Origin: Isotricha intestinalis
Taxonomy: Eukaryota > Ciliophora > Litostomatea > Vestibuliferida > Isotrichidae
Reading direction: 5' to 3'
Assembly (NCBI GenBank): GCA_023807065.1
Contig: JAJJLU010000346.1
Span: 21,224 to 85,223 of the forward strand
Length of the DNA stretch: 64,000 nucleotides
Shown in pieces: positions 51,132-60,278 of the stretch. Both the position numbers and the translations under genes were made by a program. Every line of letters begins with the position of its first letter. The first letter of the stretch is position 1. The notes beneath the pieces are model-generated. The model was given only the letters and a program-made list of their open reading frames with translations, had not been told where the DNA came from and made no database searches.

Positions 51132-53300
51132 CTAATTTAAAAAATCTTTAATCAATTTAATTCTATCTTCAATATTATTATTATCATCATCTTCTTCAGG
51201 ATGAATAATTTCTTTTAACCAATTAGGTAAAAATTCTTTATTATTTTCACTTAATAATTTATCTTCAAGAATAACAATGATTTTTTTATCTAAAGAATTA
51301 TAAATTTTATTAATTATTTTTAAAGTGAATAATTTAAAAGCATCATACTTTAAAAATTCATCACTAATAACACTAACTAATTTTCTATAATATTCAACTT
51401 TAAATTCTAATATTTTATTAACATTAGTTTCAATAGGAAAACCAATAAAAACAATTCCTTTAGAAAATTCATTTAATAAACCATCAATTAAAAAGCTTTT
51501 ATTTCTTATAGATATTAATAATATTCCTCCTCTTCCTAAAGAAATACTTTTTTTATAATTTACTATTATTTTACTTAATCTAATAGGATCTTTTTCTTCA
51601 ATAAATATTAATTTATAATCTAATATAAAATTAAATACATCATGACTATTCCATTTTTCAACATATTCTTTTAATAATTTATTAGATGAAAAATATACTA
51701 TAATTCCATCTGGAATTATTTGACTTATTTTTTTTAATGTTTCACCATAAAATATTTTATTTGTAGGAGTTGTTGTTCCTATACTTGTAAAGAATAAATT
51801 ATTTTTTTTCTTTTTTTTATAATAATCATCTATTAATGATATTGATTCTAATTTAAATATATTACAAAATATTTCTAATTTTCCTATTCCTCCTGATAAA
51901 TATATTGAATTGTTATTTATTTTAGTATTTAATTTCTGAATAAAATTTGATGGTTCCATTAAATAAAGTTCTAAATATAATTTATTTGAATTTAAATTTC
52001 TATAATTTGATAAATTGATTATGTATTTATAATCTGTAAATTTTCCCATATGACATAGAAAAAAAATAAAATGAATTAAATGATACATTTCACTATAATT
52101 AAAAAATCTTATATCATTAAATTGGGAAATTAATTTTTTAAATAATTGCTTAATTGTTGAAAATTCTAACCAAAATTTCTGTAAAAAATCATATTGAAAA
52201 TAATAAATAGAAGTAATTTCTTCTTCTTTTAAATAATTTCTTTCTTTTTTTTTTTTTTCAAAAATTTCAAAGAAATAAACTAATAATTTAGATAAGACAT
52301 TAAGAAAAAGATGTGAATTTCTAATAGAACCATTAATATTATTTGTATTAGGATCATCAATTAATAAATTATAATTTAATATTTCTAATTCAGGTTTAGA
52401 TAAAATAAATTTATTATCTATTTCATTATCAATTTCCATATTATCATTCATTCTATCAAATTTTTTTATTTTTTCTCCTAAATTAAAAACTTCTATTCTT
52501 GCATTTGTTATTAAATCTTCATCAATTAAATTTGAAAAATTATTAATTAATATATTTTCTAAATTATTTACTTCATCAAAAAGAAGAAAATAATTTGATT
52601 CGTTATTTTCATAATTTATCATTTTTTGAATTGAAACTCTTCTTCTACAATCAAAAAAATCTTTAAATAAACAAATTATAATATCATATTCTCCTTTAAT
52701 TATTTTTGTTGAATTATAATAAAAAGAACATAATTTAGAATTTTTTAATAAATTAATTTGTTCTTCTAAATTAAAGTCTAAATTTAATTGAAAAGAACAA
52801 TTAAAATTATTTGAAAATAAATTATTGTAATAAATACATTTTTCATTATCTTTTTTAAAAGAAGCATTCATTTCAATACAATAATTATCAAAATCAAAAG
52901 AATTTGATTTGCTTAAGGATTCTTCATTAAAACAAGTATATTTTCTTTCGTAAAAAGGAATAATTGTTATTTTATTATTATTATTTTCTTTTTGTGAAAA
53001 ATGCTTTTTTAATATATTAAAATTATTATATATATATCTTATTTTTTCATAATCATTTACAATTATTATTATTTTTTTTTTTTGAAGTAATTTATAAAAA
53101 TATAAAGAAAATAAAACTGAACAATATAAAAAATCCTTATCTAAAGTAGGTGGAATTTCAATAAGTAAATTTTTTTGATTTATATTTAATATTTTTCTTG
53201 ATAATTCGTATACGAAATTATATTGATTTTTAGTCATTTTTTTATGAATGTAGTAAATGTTAAAGAAAATAGAATTATCTACTTTAACAGTTGTCTCCAT
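51132..53300 (-). CDS. ERCC2: XPD/Rad3-family TFIIH helicase homologue with degenerate ATPase motifs
   Basis: 722 residues. It follows XPD end to end: start (KVDNSIFFNIYYIHKKMTKN), iron-sulfur region, arch, helicase domain 2 (FYGETLKKISQIIPDGIIVY, SLGRGGILLISIRNKS, ILEFKVEYYRKLVSVISDEF, EFLPNWLKEIIH). The four iron-sulfur cysteine places are filled (C123, C141, C155, C191; human 116, 134, 155, 190). ATP motifs are not intact: Walker A GTGKT is TLDKD at 52-56, DEAH is DEVN at 242-245, the EGIDF motif is LIDGL, and the QxxGRxxR motif is KIINKIYN with both arginines lost. In TFIIH, XPD's ATPase serves nucleotide excision repair, while its bulk holds the CAK module for transcription. A structural XPD is therefore inferred. 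Confidence 0.85.
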   Translation of the reverse strand: METTVKVDNSIFFNIYYIHKKMTKNQYNFVYELSRKILNINQKNLLIEIPPTLDKDFLYCSVLFSLYFYKLLQKKKIIIIVNDYEKIRYIYNNFNILKKHFSQKENNNNKITIIPFYERKYTCFNEESLSKSNSFDFDNYCIEMNASFKKDNEKCIYYNNLFSNNFNCSFQLNLDFNLEEQINLLKNSKLCSFYYNSTKIIKGEYDIIICLFKDFFDCRRRVSIQKMINYENNESNYFLLFDEVNNLENILINNFSNLIDEDLITNARIEVFNLGEKIKKFDRMNDNMEIDNEIDNKFILSKPELEILNYNLLIDDPNTNNINGSIRNSHLFLNVLSKLLVYFFEIFEKKKKERNYLKEEEITSIYYFQYDFLQKFWLEFSTIKQLFKKLISQFNDIRFFNYSEMYHLIHFIFFLCHMGKFTDYKYIINLSNYRNLNSNKLYLELYLMEPSNFIQKLNTKINNNSIYLSGGIGKLEIFCNIFKLESISLIDDYYKKKKKNNLFFTSIGTTTPTNKIFYGETLKKISQIIPDGIIVYFSSNKLLKEYVEKWNSHDVFNFILDYKLIFIEEKDPIRLSKIIVNYKKSISLGRGGILLISIRNKSFLIDGLLNEFSKGIVFIGFPIETNVNKILEFKVEYYRKLVSVISDEFLKYDAFKLFTLKIINKIYNSLDKKIIVILEDKLLSENNKEFLPNWLKEIIHPEEDDDNNNIEDRIKLIKDFLN

Positions 53301-54012
53301 TCAAACAATTTTTAAATGAATAAAAAATATAAAATATTAAATAAAAATGCTAATAATTAAAAAAATATTATTATTTTTTTTTTTCAATTGATATTAAATA
53401 TTTCATAATCATAAATGAATAAAAAAGTAAATATAAAAATAATTATTGTTTTCAATATATTTACTTATCAAACCTAATAATATTTTTGCACAAATATTGT
53501 CTTTATATAAAAATATAAACTATAGAAATTTTGATAACACTTTTTTATAATATTAAATAATTTTTACTTGAATAATCATTATTATATTAAACAATTATCT
53601 ATTTGAAATTACTTGATTTATTATTATATTTAGAAGGAATAAAAAATCAATTAAATAATTTGAATTTTGAATTATTATTTTATTATTATATTATTTTGAA
53701 AAAAGTAAAGATATTATAATATAAACTTATAAATTGTTTTTTCAATCAATCTAATTACAATGATATAATATCCTTAAAATAAATAATACTTTTATATCAT
53801 CTACATTAATATTTTAACATAAATAGAATTATCATAATTTCATCGGAATACTTTTTTATTATCTTCTAAATTTAAATAAAATCAAAATAATATTTGTCAA
53901 AATTATTATAATAAGATGAAATAATATTATTATATAAGACGTTAAAGAAAAATCATTTTCAATAATTAAAATAAATAAAAAAAATATAAACTAAAATTTA
54001 AAAATTTAAAAT
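53301..54012. other. Long divergent spacer, no gene seen
   Basis: About 712 bases between the start codons of the XPD-like and NEK genes. It is uniformly A/T-rich with short stop-rich frames. No tRNA, repeat or upstream exon could be supported, although a small upstream exon with a tiny intron cannot be excluded. Confidence 0.45.
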
Positions 54013-56145
54013 ATGTCATTAAATGACTTTGAAATAATAAAAGAACTAGGAAAAGGTTCATTTGGAATAGTATATTTAATAAAAAGAAAGATAGATAATT
54101 CATTATATGCATTAAAACAAGTGAAATTATCAAAAATGGAAAAAAAAGAAAAAATCAGTTCTTTAAATGAAATAAGATTATTAGCATCAATATCCCATCC
54201 AAATATAATAGCATATAAAGAATCATTTTATGATGAAAAAACAGCAACATTAAATTTAATATTAGAATATGCAGATGGAGGAGATTTACAATCAAAAATA
54301 AAAGAAAGAAAAAATATGAAAAATTACTTTAAAGAAAATACAATTTGGACATTTTTTATTCAAATGTTAATAGGATTAAAAAATTTACATGATCATAATA
54401 TAATGCATAGAGATTTAAAAAGTGCTAATATATTTATAATGAAAAATGGAATAATTAAATTAGGTGATTTAAACGTAGCAAAAATATTAAAAAATGAATT
54501 ATTATATTCTCAAACTGGAACTCCATATTATGCTTCTCCTGAAGTTTGGAATAATCAACCTTATAATTTTAAAAGTGATATTTGGTCTTTGGGTTGTATT
54601 TTATACGAATTATGTTCATTAAATTTACCTTTTAAAGGAAATAATTTTTGTGAAGTTTATAAAAATATTATTAATGGTTTTTATCAACCTATTCCTAATG
54701 TTTATTCTCAACATTTAAAATTTATTGTTAATTGGTTATTACAAGTTAATCCTTTAAATAGACCTTCTTCTTTAGAGTTAATTAATAATAATATTATTAA
54801 ATCATATTTTGAAAAATGCTTTAATGCTAATATTGATAATATTAGTAATTATAATTATTATAATGATGATTTGATGAAAACTTTTATTTTTTCTGATAAT
54901 AAAGATATTATATCTATTCTTCCTAAAAATAAAAATTATGGAAGTGAAAGAATTAATATTAGTAAAAATAATGATAATTTAAAAAATAAAATTATTGAAG
55001 ATATTAAAGATTCAAATATCAAAAGTGATATTAAAAACTTTCTTCCTCCTAAGAGTACAAATCGAATTACTTATACTTATATGAAAAGAAATTTATCTTA
55101 TCAAAAAATGAAACCTATTCAAACTGAGCAAAAAATCAATAATTTAATTAATATTTCTAAACAAATTAATGATTATAAAGAAAAATTTCAAATTAATAAA
55201 AATATTATGTATTCAAGTAATAATGAAGAAATAAATGATAAAAACTTAAAATTAAAGAATAAAAGGTTAGTTAAGAATAATTCATATATAAATAAAAATT
55301 CAATTTTTAAAAATTCAATAGAACAAATAAATACAAAGAATAATGAAAATAAAGAAAAAAATAAAATTTATAATCAATTAAAACCTCAAACGAAAAAATT
55401 AAAAGAATTAAGAAAAAATCACAGTTTATATAATATAAAAACCAAAATAAAAAATAATAGAAGTCATACTCCATCTCAAAACATAATAAATAAAACAATA
55501 GAAAAATTAAATACATTAAATAATAATTTAACATTAAATCAAATAAAAACAAATAAAAATGAAGATAATAATAATATAAATCATATAAAAAAAATATCAA
55601 AAAGAAAAATAAATAATATTCCAATTCAATTAAGAAGTAAATTAAATAGTGATTTAACTCATAATAACATAACTGAAAATTCAACTCCAATGAAAAATCA
55701 ATTATATTCTTTTTTATCAACAAATTCAAATACAAAGAAAAGTTTAATTAATAGTCCTTCTTTAAATACTCAATATAATATAAATTATATTTATTCAAAA
55801 GAAGAAGTTAAAAAAAATTTGAATTATATTCCTAAACCTTCAAATAACTCAAATATTATCACAGATAAAAATTTAATTGATAAATTTGAAACTAATTTTT
55901 CTCCTGAAAGAAATTCTTTTGGTTATAGTAATAATTGCTTTTTAGAATGTAATAAAAAAAAAAGTTTAGGACAAAGAGCTTTTTCCTTTATTAAAAAAAA
56001 TGATGATAGTGATATTGATCCTTTTAAAAAAATGCTTATTAATCCTATTAAAATTATTGAACATAAAAATATGAAAATTAAAAAAGATTTATTACCTAAT
56101 CATATTAAAATTCTTAAATTACAAAACAGTGAAATTATTTATTAG
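54013..56145 (+). CDS. NIMA-related (NEK) protein kinase
   Basis: 710 residues, ending in TAG. The kinase domain spans about 5-262: glycine loop GKGSFG, Lys in LYALKQV, HRDLKSANIF (Asp134), DLN at 152-154 in place of DFG, the TGTPYYASPEVW substrate loop, and FKSDIWSLGCILYEL. The HRDLKSANIF and GTPYYASPE signatures are NEK-like. The catalytic Lys, HRD Asp and DLN Asp are kept, so activity is likely. The 450-residue tail is Asn/Lys-rich with basic clusters (KRNLSYQKMKPIQTEQK) and no named domain. NEKs act on microtubule organisation and cilia; a cytoskeletal role is inferred. Confidence 0.92.
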   Translation: MSLNDFEIIKELGKGSFGIVYLIKRKIDNSLYALKQVKLSKMEKKEKISSLNEIRLLASISHPNIIAYKESFYDEKTATLNLILEYADGGDLQSKIKERKNMKNYFKENTIWTFFIQMLIGLKNLHDHNIMHRDLKSANIFIMKNGIIKLGDLNVAKILKNELLYSQTGTPYYASPEVWNNQPYNFKSDIWSLGCILYELCSLNLPFKGNNFCEVYKNIINGFYQPIPNVYSQHLKFIVNWLLQVNPLNRPSSLELINNNIIKSYFEKCFNANIDNISNYNYYNDDLMKTFIFSDNKDIISILPKNKNYGSERINISKNNDNLKNKIIEDIKDSNIKSDIKNFLPPKSTNRITYTYMKRNLSYQKMKPIQTEQKINNLINISKQINDYKEKFQINKNIMYSSNNEEINDKNLKLKNKRLVKNNSYINKNSIFKNSIEQINTKNNENKEKNKIYNQLKPQTKKLKELRKNHSLYNIKTKIKNNRSHTPSQNIINKTIEKLNTLNNNLTLNQIKTNKNEDNNNINHIKKISKRKINNIPIQLRSKLNSDLTHNNITENSTPMKNQLYSFLSTNSNTKKSLINSPSLNTQYNINYIYSKEEVKKNLNYIPKPSNNSNIITDKNLIDKFETNFSPERNSFGYSNNCFLECNKKKSLGQRAFSFIKKNDDSDIDPFKKMLINPIKIIEHKNMKIKKDLLPNHIKILKLQNSEIIY

Positions 56146-56214
56146 TTTATTTTTTTAATTTTATTTAATTGATAATTAATATGAAATATAAAAAGTAAAA
56201 ATAAAAAAAAAATT

Positions 56215-58485
56215 ATGGATTTGAATTTAATTACAACAATTATTTTGTCTGTTATTTTAGTAATTAATATTTTAGGTTTTTTAATTTTTTTCTTTAATAA
56301 AAGTAGAATAAATTCAGGTTCTTTAATTCCAAATTTTATAATGATAAAATATTTAATTCAATCAATATTAACATATACTTTAATAACAAGTTTAAATGAT
56401 ACTTTTTTTTTAAAAAGCCATATATTACCTTTAATATTTGATAAAATACAAATATATTTTTCAATGTCTTCTTATTTAGGAATTTCAATAAAATTTATGA
56501 ATAGTGTTCTTTTTATTTCTACAACAATTTATGGTTTTATTATAGAAATATTATATTGTATAGAATCAATTTTATTATTTCAAAATCCTGTGTCATCAAC
56601 TAAATTTAGAAAGCCAATATATATTATTATATTATGTTTATTTGGTACAAATATAATAATATTTATATTTGTAAAAAAATTTTATCAATTAAATGATTGT
56701 AGTATAGATACATATAATATTTTAACAAAAAATTTTTGGACTGATTTTCATAAGTGTATTGAAATTTTATATAATACTGATGAAAATCAAATAATATTAA
56801 ATACTAAAATGATATTAAAGTCTAGCCTTATTTTATTAATTATTTATACTATTATTGCTTGTGTTTCTGTATATTATATTTTTTTAAATATAAATCAAAA
56901 ATCAGTTTTATTTACAAAACAAAAAATTATTTTTAGACAAGAACATATTATTTATGTTATAATATCAATATTATCATTAATTGCTTTTTTAATTGTTTGT
57001 TATGCTTTCCCTACTTCAGAAATTGCTATAATTTTATCTTTAACTGCTTTTGGAACTTTCGGTTGTTTAATTAGATTTTTAGAAATAGATTTTTTCAGAA
57101 ATCAATTTAAAGGAATAAGAGGGAATTACATAAATAATGAAGGAATAAATGAAATTGCAATAAAAGAATTTAAAGTATTATCAAATGATTTAAAATCTCA
57201 AAAAAAAGAAATGAAAGAATCATTATTAGGAAACGATGATAATTACTATAATAAGGATATAGATTTAATGAGTGAAAAAAGTGGAATAAACAATAATTTT
57301 TCAATAATAAATAATCCACCTTTAAGTTCACAAATATCATCAAATTTTCTTTCTGAAAGTGTATTTTATATAGTAATGTGTATATTAAACACAGCAGAAG
57401 AAAAAAAAAATGAAAATGAAACTTATATATCTTTAATAATGAATACATCAGATAAAAAATATTCAAACATTCAAGAACATACAGTTAAAATAAAAGATAA
57501 TAAATTTATAGGAATAAAAACAAAAGAATGTTTTCAAAAAACACAATTAAATTTTAATCTATTTAATCAACATGAAATAAAAATATTAGAATATGCTCCA
57601 GATATATTTCATAATATATTAAAAGCAGATAAAATATCATATGAGCAAATAATAGAAAGTTTTAATTTAGAATCAAATATAATAAATTTATCTAAATTTG
57701 CAGCTTCTGAAGGACAAAGTGGTTCAATTTTTTTTCATACTCATGATAAGAAATTTATAATTAAAACAATAAGTTCTTCTGAATTAAATGCAATGAAAGA
57801 TAATTTATTATTAAATTATTATAAATTATTAACTGAAAATACTTTTAGTATATTAACTAGAATTTATGGTTTATATACTTTAAAAATTGGAATTAGTGTT
57901 GTTCATATGGTTTTAATGGAAAATATTTTTCCTTATGAATCTGATTATGTTTTATATAAATTTGATTTAAAAGGTTCTTATATAGGAAGAAAAACTAAAA
58001 ATTTATTTCAAAAGAAAGATGTTACTTTAAAAGATATTGATTATTGTGAATTATCTTCTAATAGAAGTGATATTAAATTATCCTTTTTAAAAAATGATAT
58101 TATTAAAATTAAAAAAACATTTATTAGTGATTTGAAGATTTTAGAAAAAGGAAATTTAATGGATTATTCTTTTTTTATTTGTATATGTAGAAATGAAAAT
58201 ATTGATAATAATAGATTATTAATTAAAGAAAGAATGTTTAAATCTAAAAATAAAGATATTGTTTATTTATTAGGTATTATAGATTATTTATCAATATATA
58301 ATAAAAGGAAAATGATAGAAAATGCTATAAAAAATTTATTTCATAAAACTGATTCTTTTTCAGCTGTTAATCAAACTAAATATAGAAAAAGATTTCAAAT
58401 TTTTATGAAAGCTGTTGTTAAAGGAGAAGATAATTTATTTTTGTTGTTAAAAGAATTAAATTCTGGAAAAGATTTAAATAAATGA
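56215..58485 (+). CDS. Seven-TM receptor fused to phosphatidylinositol phosphate kinase (GPCR-PIPK)
   Basis: 756 residues, 69 bases after the NEK stop, ending in TGA. Hydrophobic helices lie at about 6-27, 42-59, 84-103, 105-123, 134-153, 200-224 and 245-290, giving seven or so. A cytosolic PIPK domain follows from about 375: glycine loop SEGQSGSIFF (about 498-507), Lys517 in FIIKTI, KFDLKGSYIGR, MDYSFFICI and the LGIIDYLS motif (about 686). The domain should phosphorylate a phosphoinositide to PI(4,5)P2 or a relative, possibly under receptor control. This fusion is known in Dictyostelium RpkA and in oomycetes; ligand and substrate preference are unknown. Confidence 0.9.
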   Translation: MDLNLITTIILSVILVINILGFLIFFFNKSRINSGSLIPNFIMIKYLIQSILTYTLITSLNDTFFLKSHILPLIFDKIQIYFSMSSYLGISIKFMNSVLFISTTIYGFIIEILYCIESILLFQNPVSSTKFRKPIYIIILCLFGTNIIIFIFVKKFYQLNDCSIDTYNILTKNFWTDFHKCIEILYNTDENQIILNTKMILKSSLILLIIYTIIACVSVYYIFLNINQKSVLFTKQKIIFRQEHIIYVIISILSLIAFLIVCYAFPTSEIAIILSLTAFGTFGCLIRFLEIDFFRNQFKGIRGNYINNEGINEIAIKEFKVLSNDLKSQKKEMKESLLGNDDNYYNKDIDLMSEKSGINNNFSIINNPPLSSQISSNFLSESVFYIVMCILNTAEEKKNENETYISLIMNTSDKKYSNIQEHTVKIKDNKFIGIKTKECFQKTQLNFNLFNQHEIKILEYAPDIFHNILKADKISYEQIIESFNLESNIINLSKFAASEGQSGSIFFHTHDKKFIIKTISSSELNAMKDNLLLNYYKLLTENTFSILTRIYGLYTLKIGISVVHMVLMENIFPYESDYVLYKFDLKGSYIGRKTKNLFQKKDVTLKDIDYCELSSNRSDIKLSFLKNDIIKIKKTFISDLKILEKGNLMDYSFFICICRNENIDNNRLLIKERMFKSKNKDIVYLLGIIDYLSIYNKRKMIENAIKNLFHKTDSFSAVNQTKYRKRFQIFMKAVVKGEDNLFLLLKELNSGKDLNK

Positions 58486-58582
58486 TTTAAATAATAATAA
58501 ATATTTGTTCGTTAGTTTATAAAAAAAATATAAATTATTATTATTATATCATTCAAATAAATATTTAAAAATTTGATATTTT

Positions 58583-60025
58583 TTATTTTTCTTCTTCTTC
58601 ATTTTTATTTTCATTTTTATTTAAAGGCATTTTTTCATAATTTAATTGAAGTTCTGTTAATTCTTTAACTAAAATTTTATTTTCTTCATCTTTTAATCTA
58701 ACTTTATTTTTTTGTTCTTCTAAAACTTTAATACACTGTTCTAATTTTTTTTGTAAACTAAAAACTTCTTTTTTTTGCTCATTAATTTGAATTAATAAAT
58801 TTTTATTTTTTTGTTCATTTTCTTTTAATTGTAAAAGAGAAATTTCATATTTATTTTCAAGATCTTTATTTTCTTTATTTAATAATTTAGTTTCGAGAGC
58901 ATATTTTCTTTTTAAATTATTCTTAGCATTATCAATGCATTCATATCTTTTTTCAAATTTTTCAATTTCTTTTTCAGGTAAAATATTCAATAATATTTTT
59001 TTTTCATTTTGATTAAATAAAGGAATTTTAGGTAATAATTCATTACTTTTTCCAATTTTTAAATTTTCATTTCTAATCTCTTCAGCTATTTTTTTTTTAA
59101 TATTTAAAATATTTTCTTTCTTATCTTCTTTTTTTTTCATATCATTTAAATTATTATTATTATTATTCTCATTTGAATTATTTTCATCATCACTTTCCAT
59201 TAATTTATCTTTATTTTTACTCCAAAATTCATCTAAAGAGTTTTTAATTTGTAATTCTTTTTCTTCAGGAGATTTTTTATTTATATTTATATTATCTTTC
59301 ATTATTTGAGAAGTTTGCATTGATAAATGTATTCTTTCAGTTTTTGCTTTTTCTTTATTTTGTTGTTTTAATTCATTAATTTGTTTTTTTAATTCATCAA
59401 TTTCTTTTTGAATTTTATTTTGTTCAAAAGCACATTTTTTATGTTCTTCTTTTACTTTTAATAAATATTTTTGCTCTTTTTCTAAATCATATATTTTTTC
59501 TTGAGCTAATTTAATTTGATCATTTAAAGAATTTATTTGAACCATATCTACTTTATCTTCTATTATTTGTTGAAGTTGTTCTTTTTCTTTTTTATATGTT
59601 TTTACTATATCTATTGAATTTTGTAATTCTTTTTCTTTCACTTTTAATAATTGTTCTAAAGGAGCATATCTTTTTTTTTTCTCATTTTCAAATATATCAT
59701 TTTTCTCTTTAAATTCCATTTTATCTAATTTTTCCTGAACTTCCACTTGTAATATTTCCAATTCTGATTTTAATTTTTTATTAGTTTCTGTCATTTGATT
59801 TATTGTTCTTTCTTTTCTTTCTATTTCCTTCTTCTTCATCTCTATCAAATTTTTCCTTTGCTCTTGTTCAAATTTTAATTTCTCTTCACTTTCTTTTATT
59901 TTTTGAAGTAAAAATAATTTCTTGTTTAATTCTTCTTTTTCTCTTCTTTCAATCTCTAAGTCTTCCTTTTTCTTCTTTTTCAAAGGTTGTTGAGTTATTA
60001 AAGTGTGATCTTCATCTGTATTCAT
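58583..60025 (-). CDS. Long coiled-coil protein, unknown
   Basis: 480 residues, predicted coiled coil almost throughout (IERREKEELNKKLFLLQKIK, LDKMEFKEKNDIFENEKKKR). A central conserved-looking patch is LLPKIPLFNQNEKKILLNIL followed by PEKEIEKFEKRYECIDNAKN. Its N-terminus MNTDEDHTLITQQPLKKKKK shares TLITQQ with the divergent kinesin's N-terminus; their start codons are 219 bases apart. No motor, kinase or zinc domain is present. A partner or regulator of the kinesin is an idea from position only. Confidence 0.7.
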   Translation of the reverse strand: MNTDEDHTLITQQPLKKKKKEDLEIERREKEELNKKLFLLQKIKESEEKLKFEQEQRKNLIEMKKKEIERKERTINQMTETNKKLKSELEILQVEVQEKLDKMEFKEKNDIFENEKKKRYAPLEQLLKVKEKELQNSIDIVKTYKKEKEQLQQIIEDKVDMVQINSLNDQIKLAQEKIYDLEKEQKYLLKVKEEHKKCAFEQNKIQKEIDELKKQINELKQQNKEKAKTERIHLSMQTSQIMKDNININKKSPEEKELQIKNSLDEFWSKNKDKLMESDDENNSNENNNNNNLNDMKKKEDKKENILNIKKKIAEEIRNENLKIGKSNELLPKIPLFNQNEKKILLNILPEKEIEKFEKRYECIDNAKNNLKRKYALETKLLNKENKDLENKYEISLLQLKENEQKNKNLLIQINEQKKEVFSLQKKLEQCIKVLEEQKNKVRLKDEENKILVKELTELQLNYEKMPLNKNENKNEEEEK

Positions 60026-60278
60026 TATTAAATTTGGTTAATTGATTTTAATTGGAAATTTACTATTAATTAATTGAATTACGAAAGAAAATAAATAAAG
60101 AAATTATAATTAAAAATGATATTATCAAAAAGTAGTAAAAACGCTAAATAAAAAAAGTGAAAAATAAAAATAAAAATTAAAACCAAAAAAAAAAGTAAAA
60201 ATACTTAAAATAAAAAAAATAAAAATAAAAAAGAAGAAAGAAAAATGAATCCTCAAAACACCTTAATAACTCAACAAC
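59985..60278. repeat. Inverted repeat over a divergent promoter, encoding TLITQQ in both genes
   Basis: The arm at 60260-60279 begins ACCTTAATAACTCAACAAC. The reverse complement of 59985-60004 begins ACTTTAATAACTCAACAAC. They share 18 of 20 bases, with 16 in an unbroken run. Each arm lies just inside the coding start of one of the two divergent genes and is read as TLITQQ (residues 6-11 of the kinesin, 8-13 of the coiled-coil protein). Confidence 0.7.
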
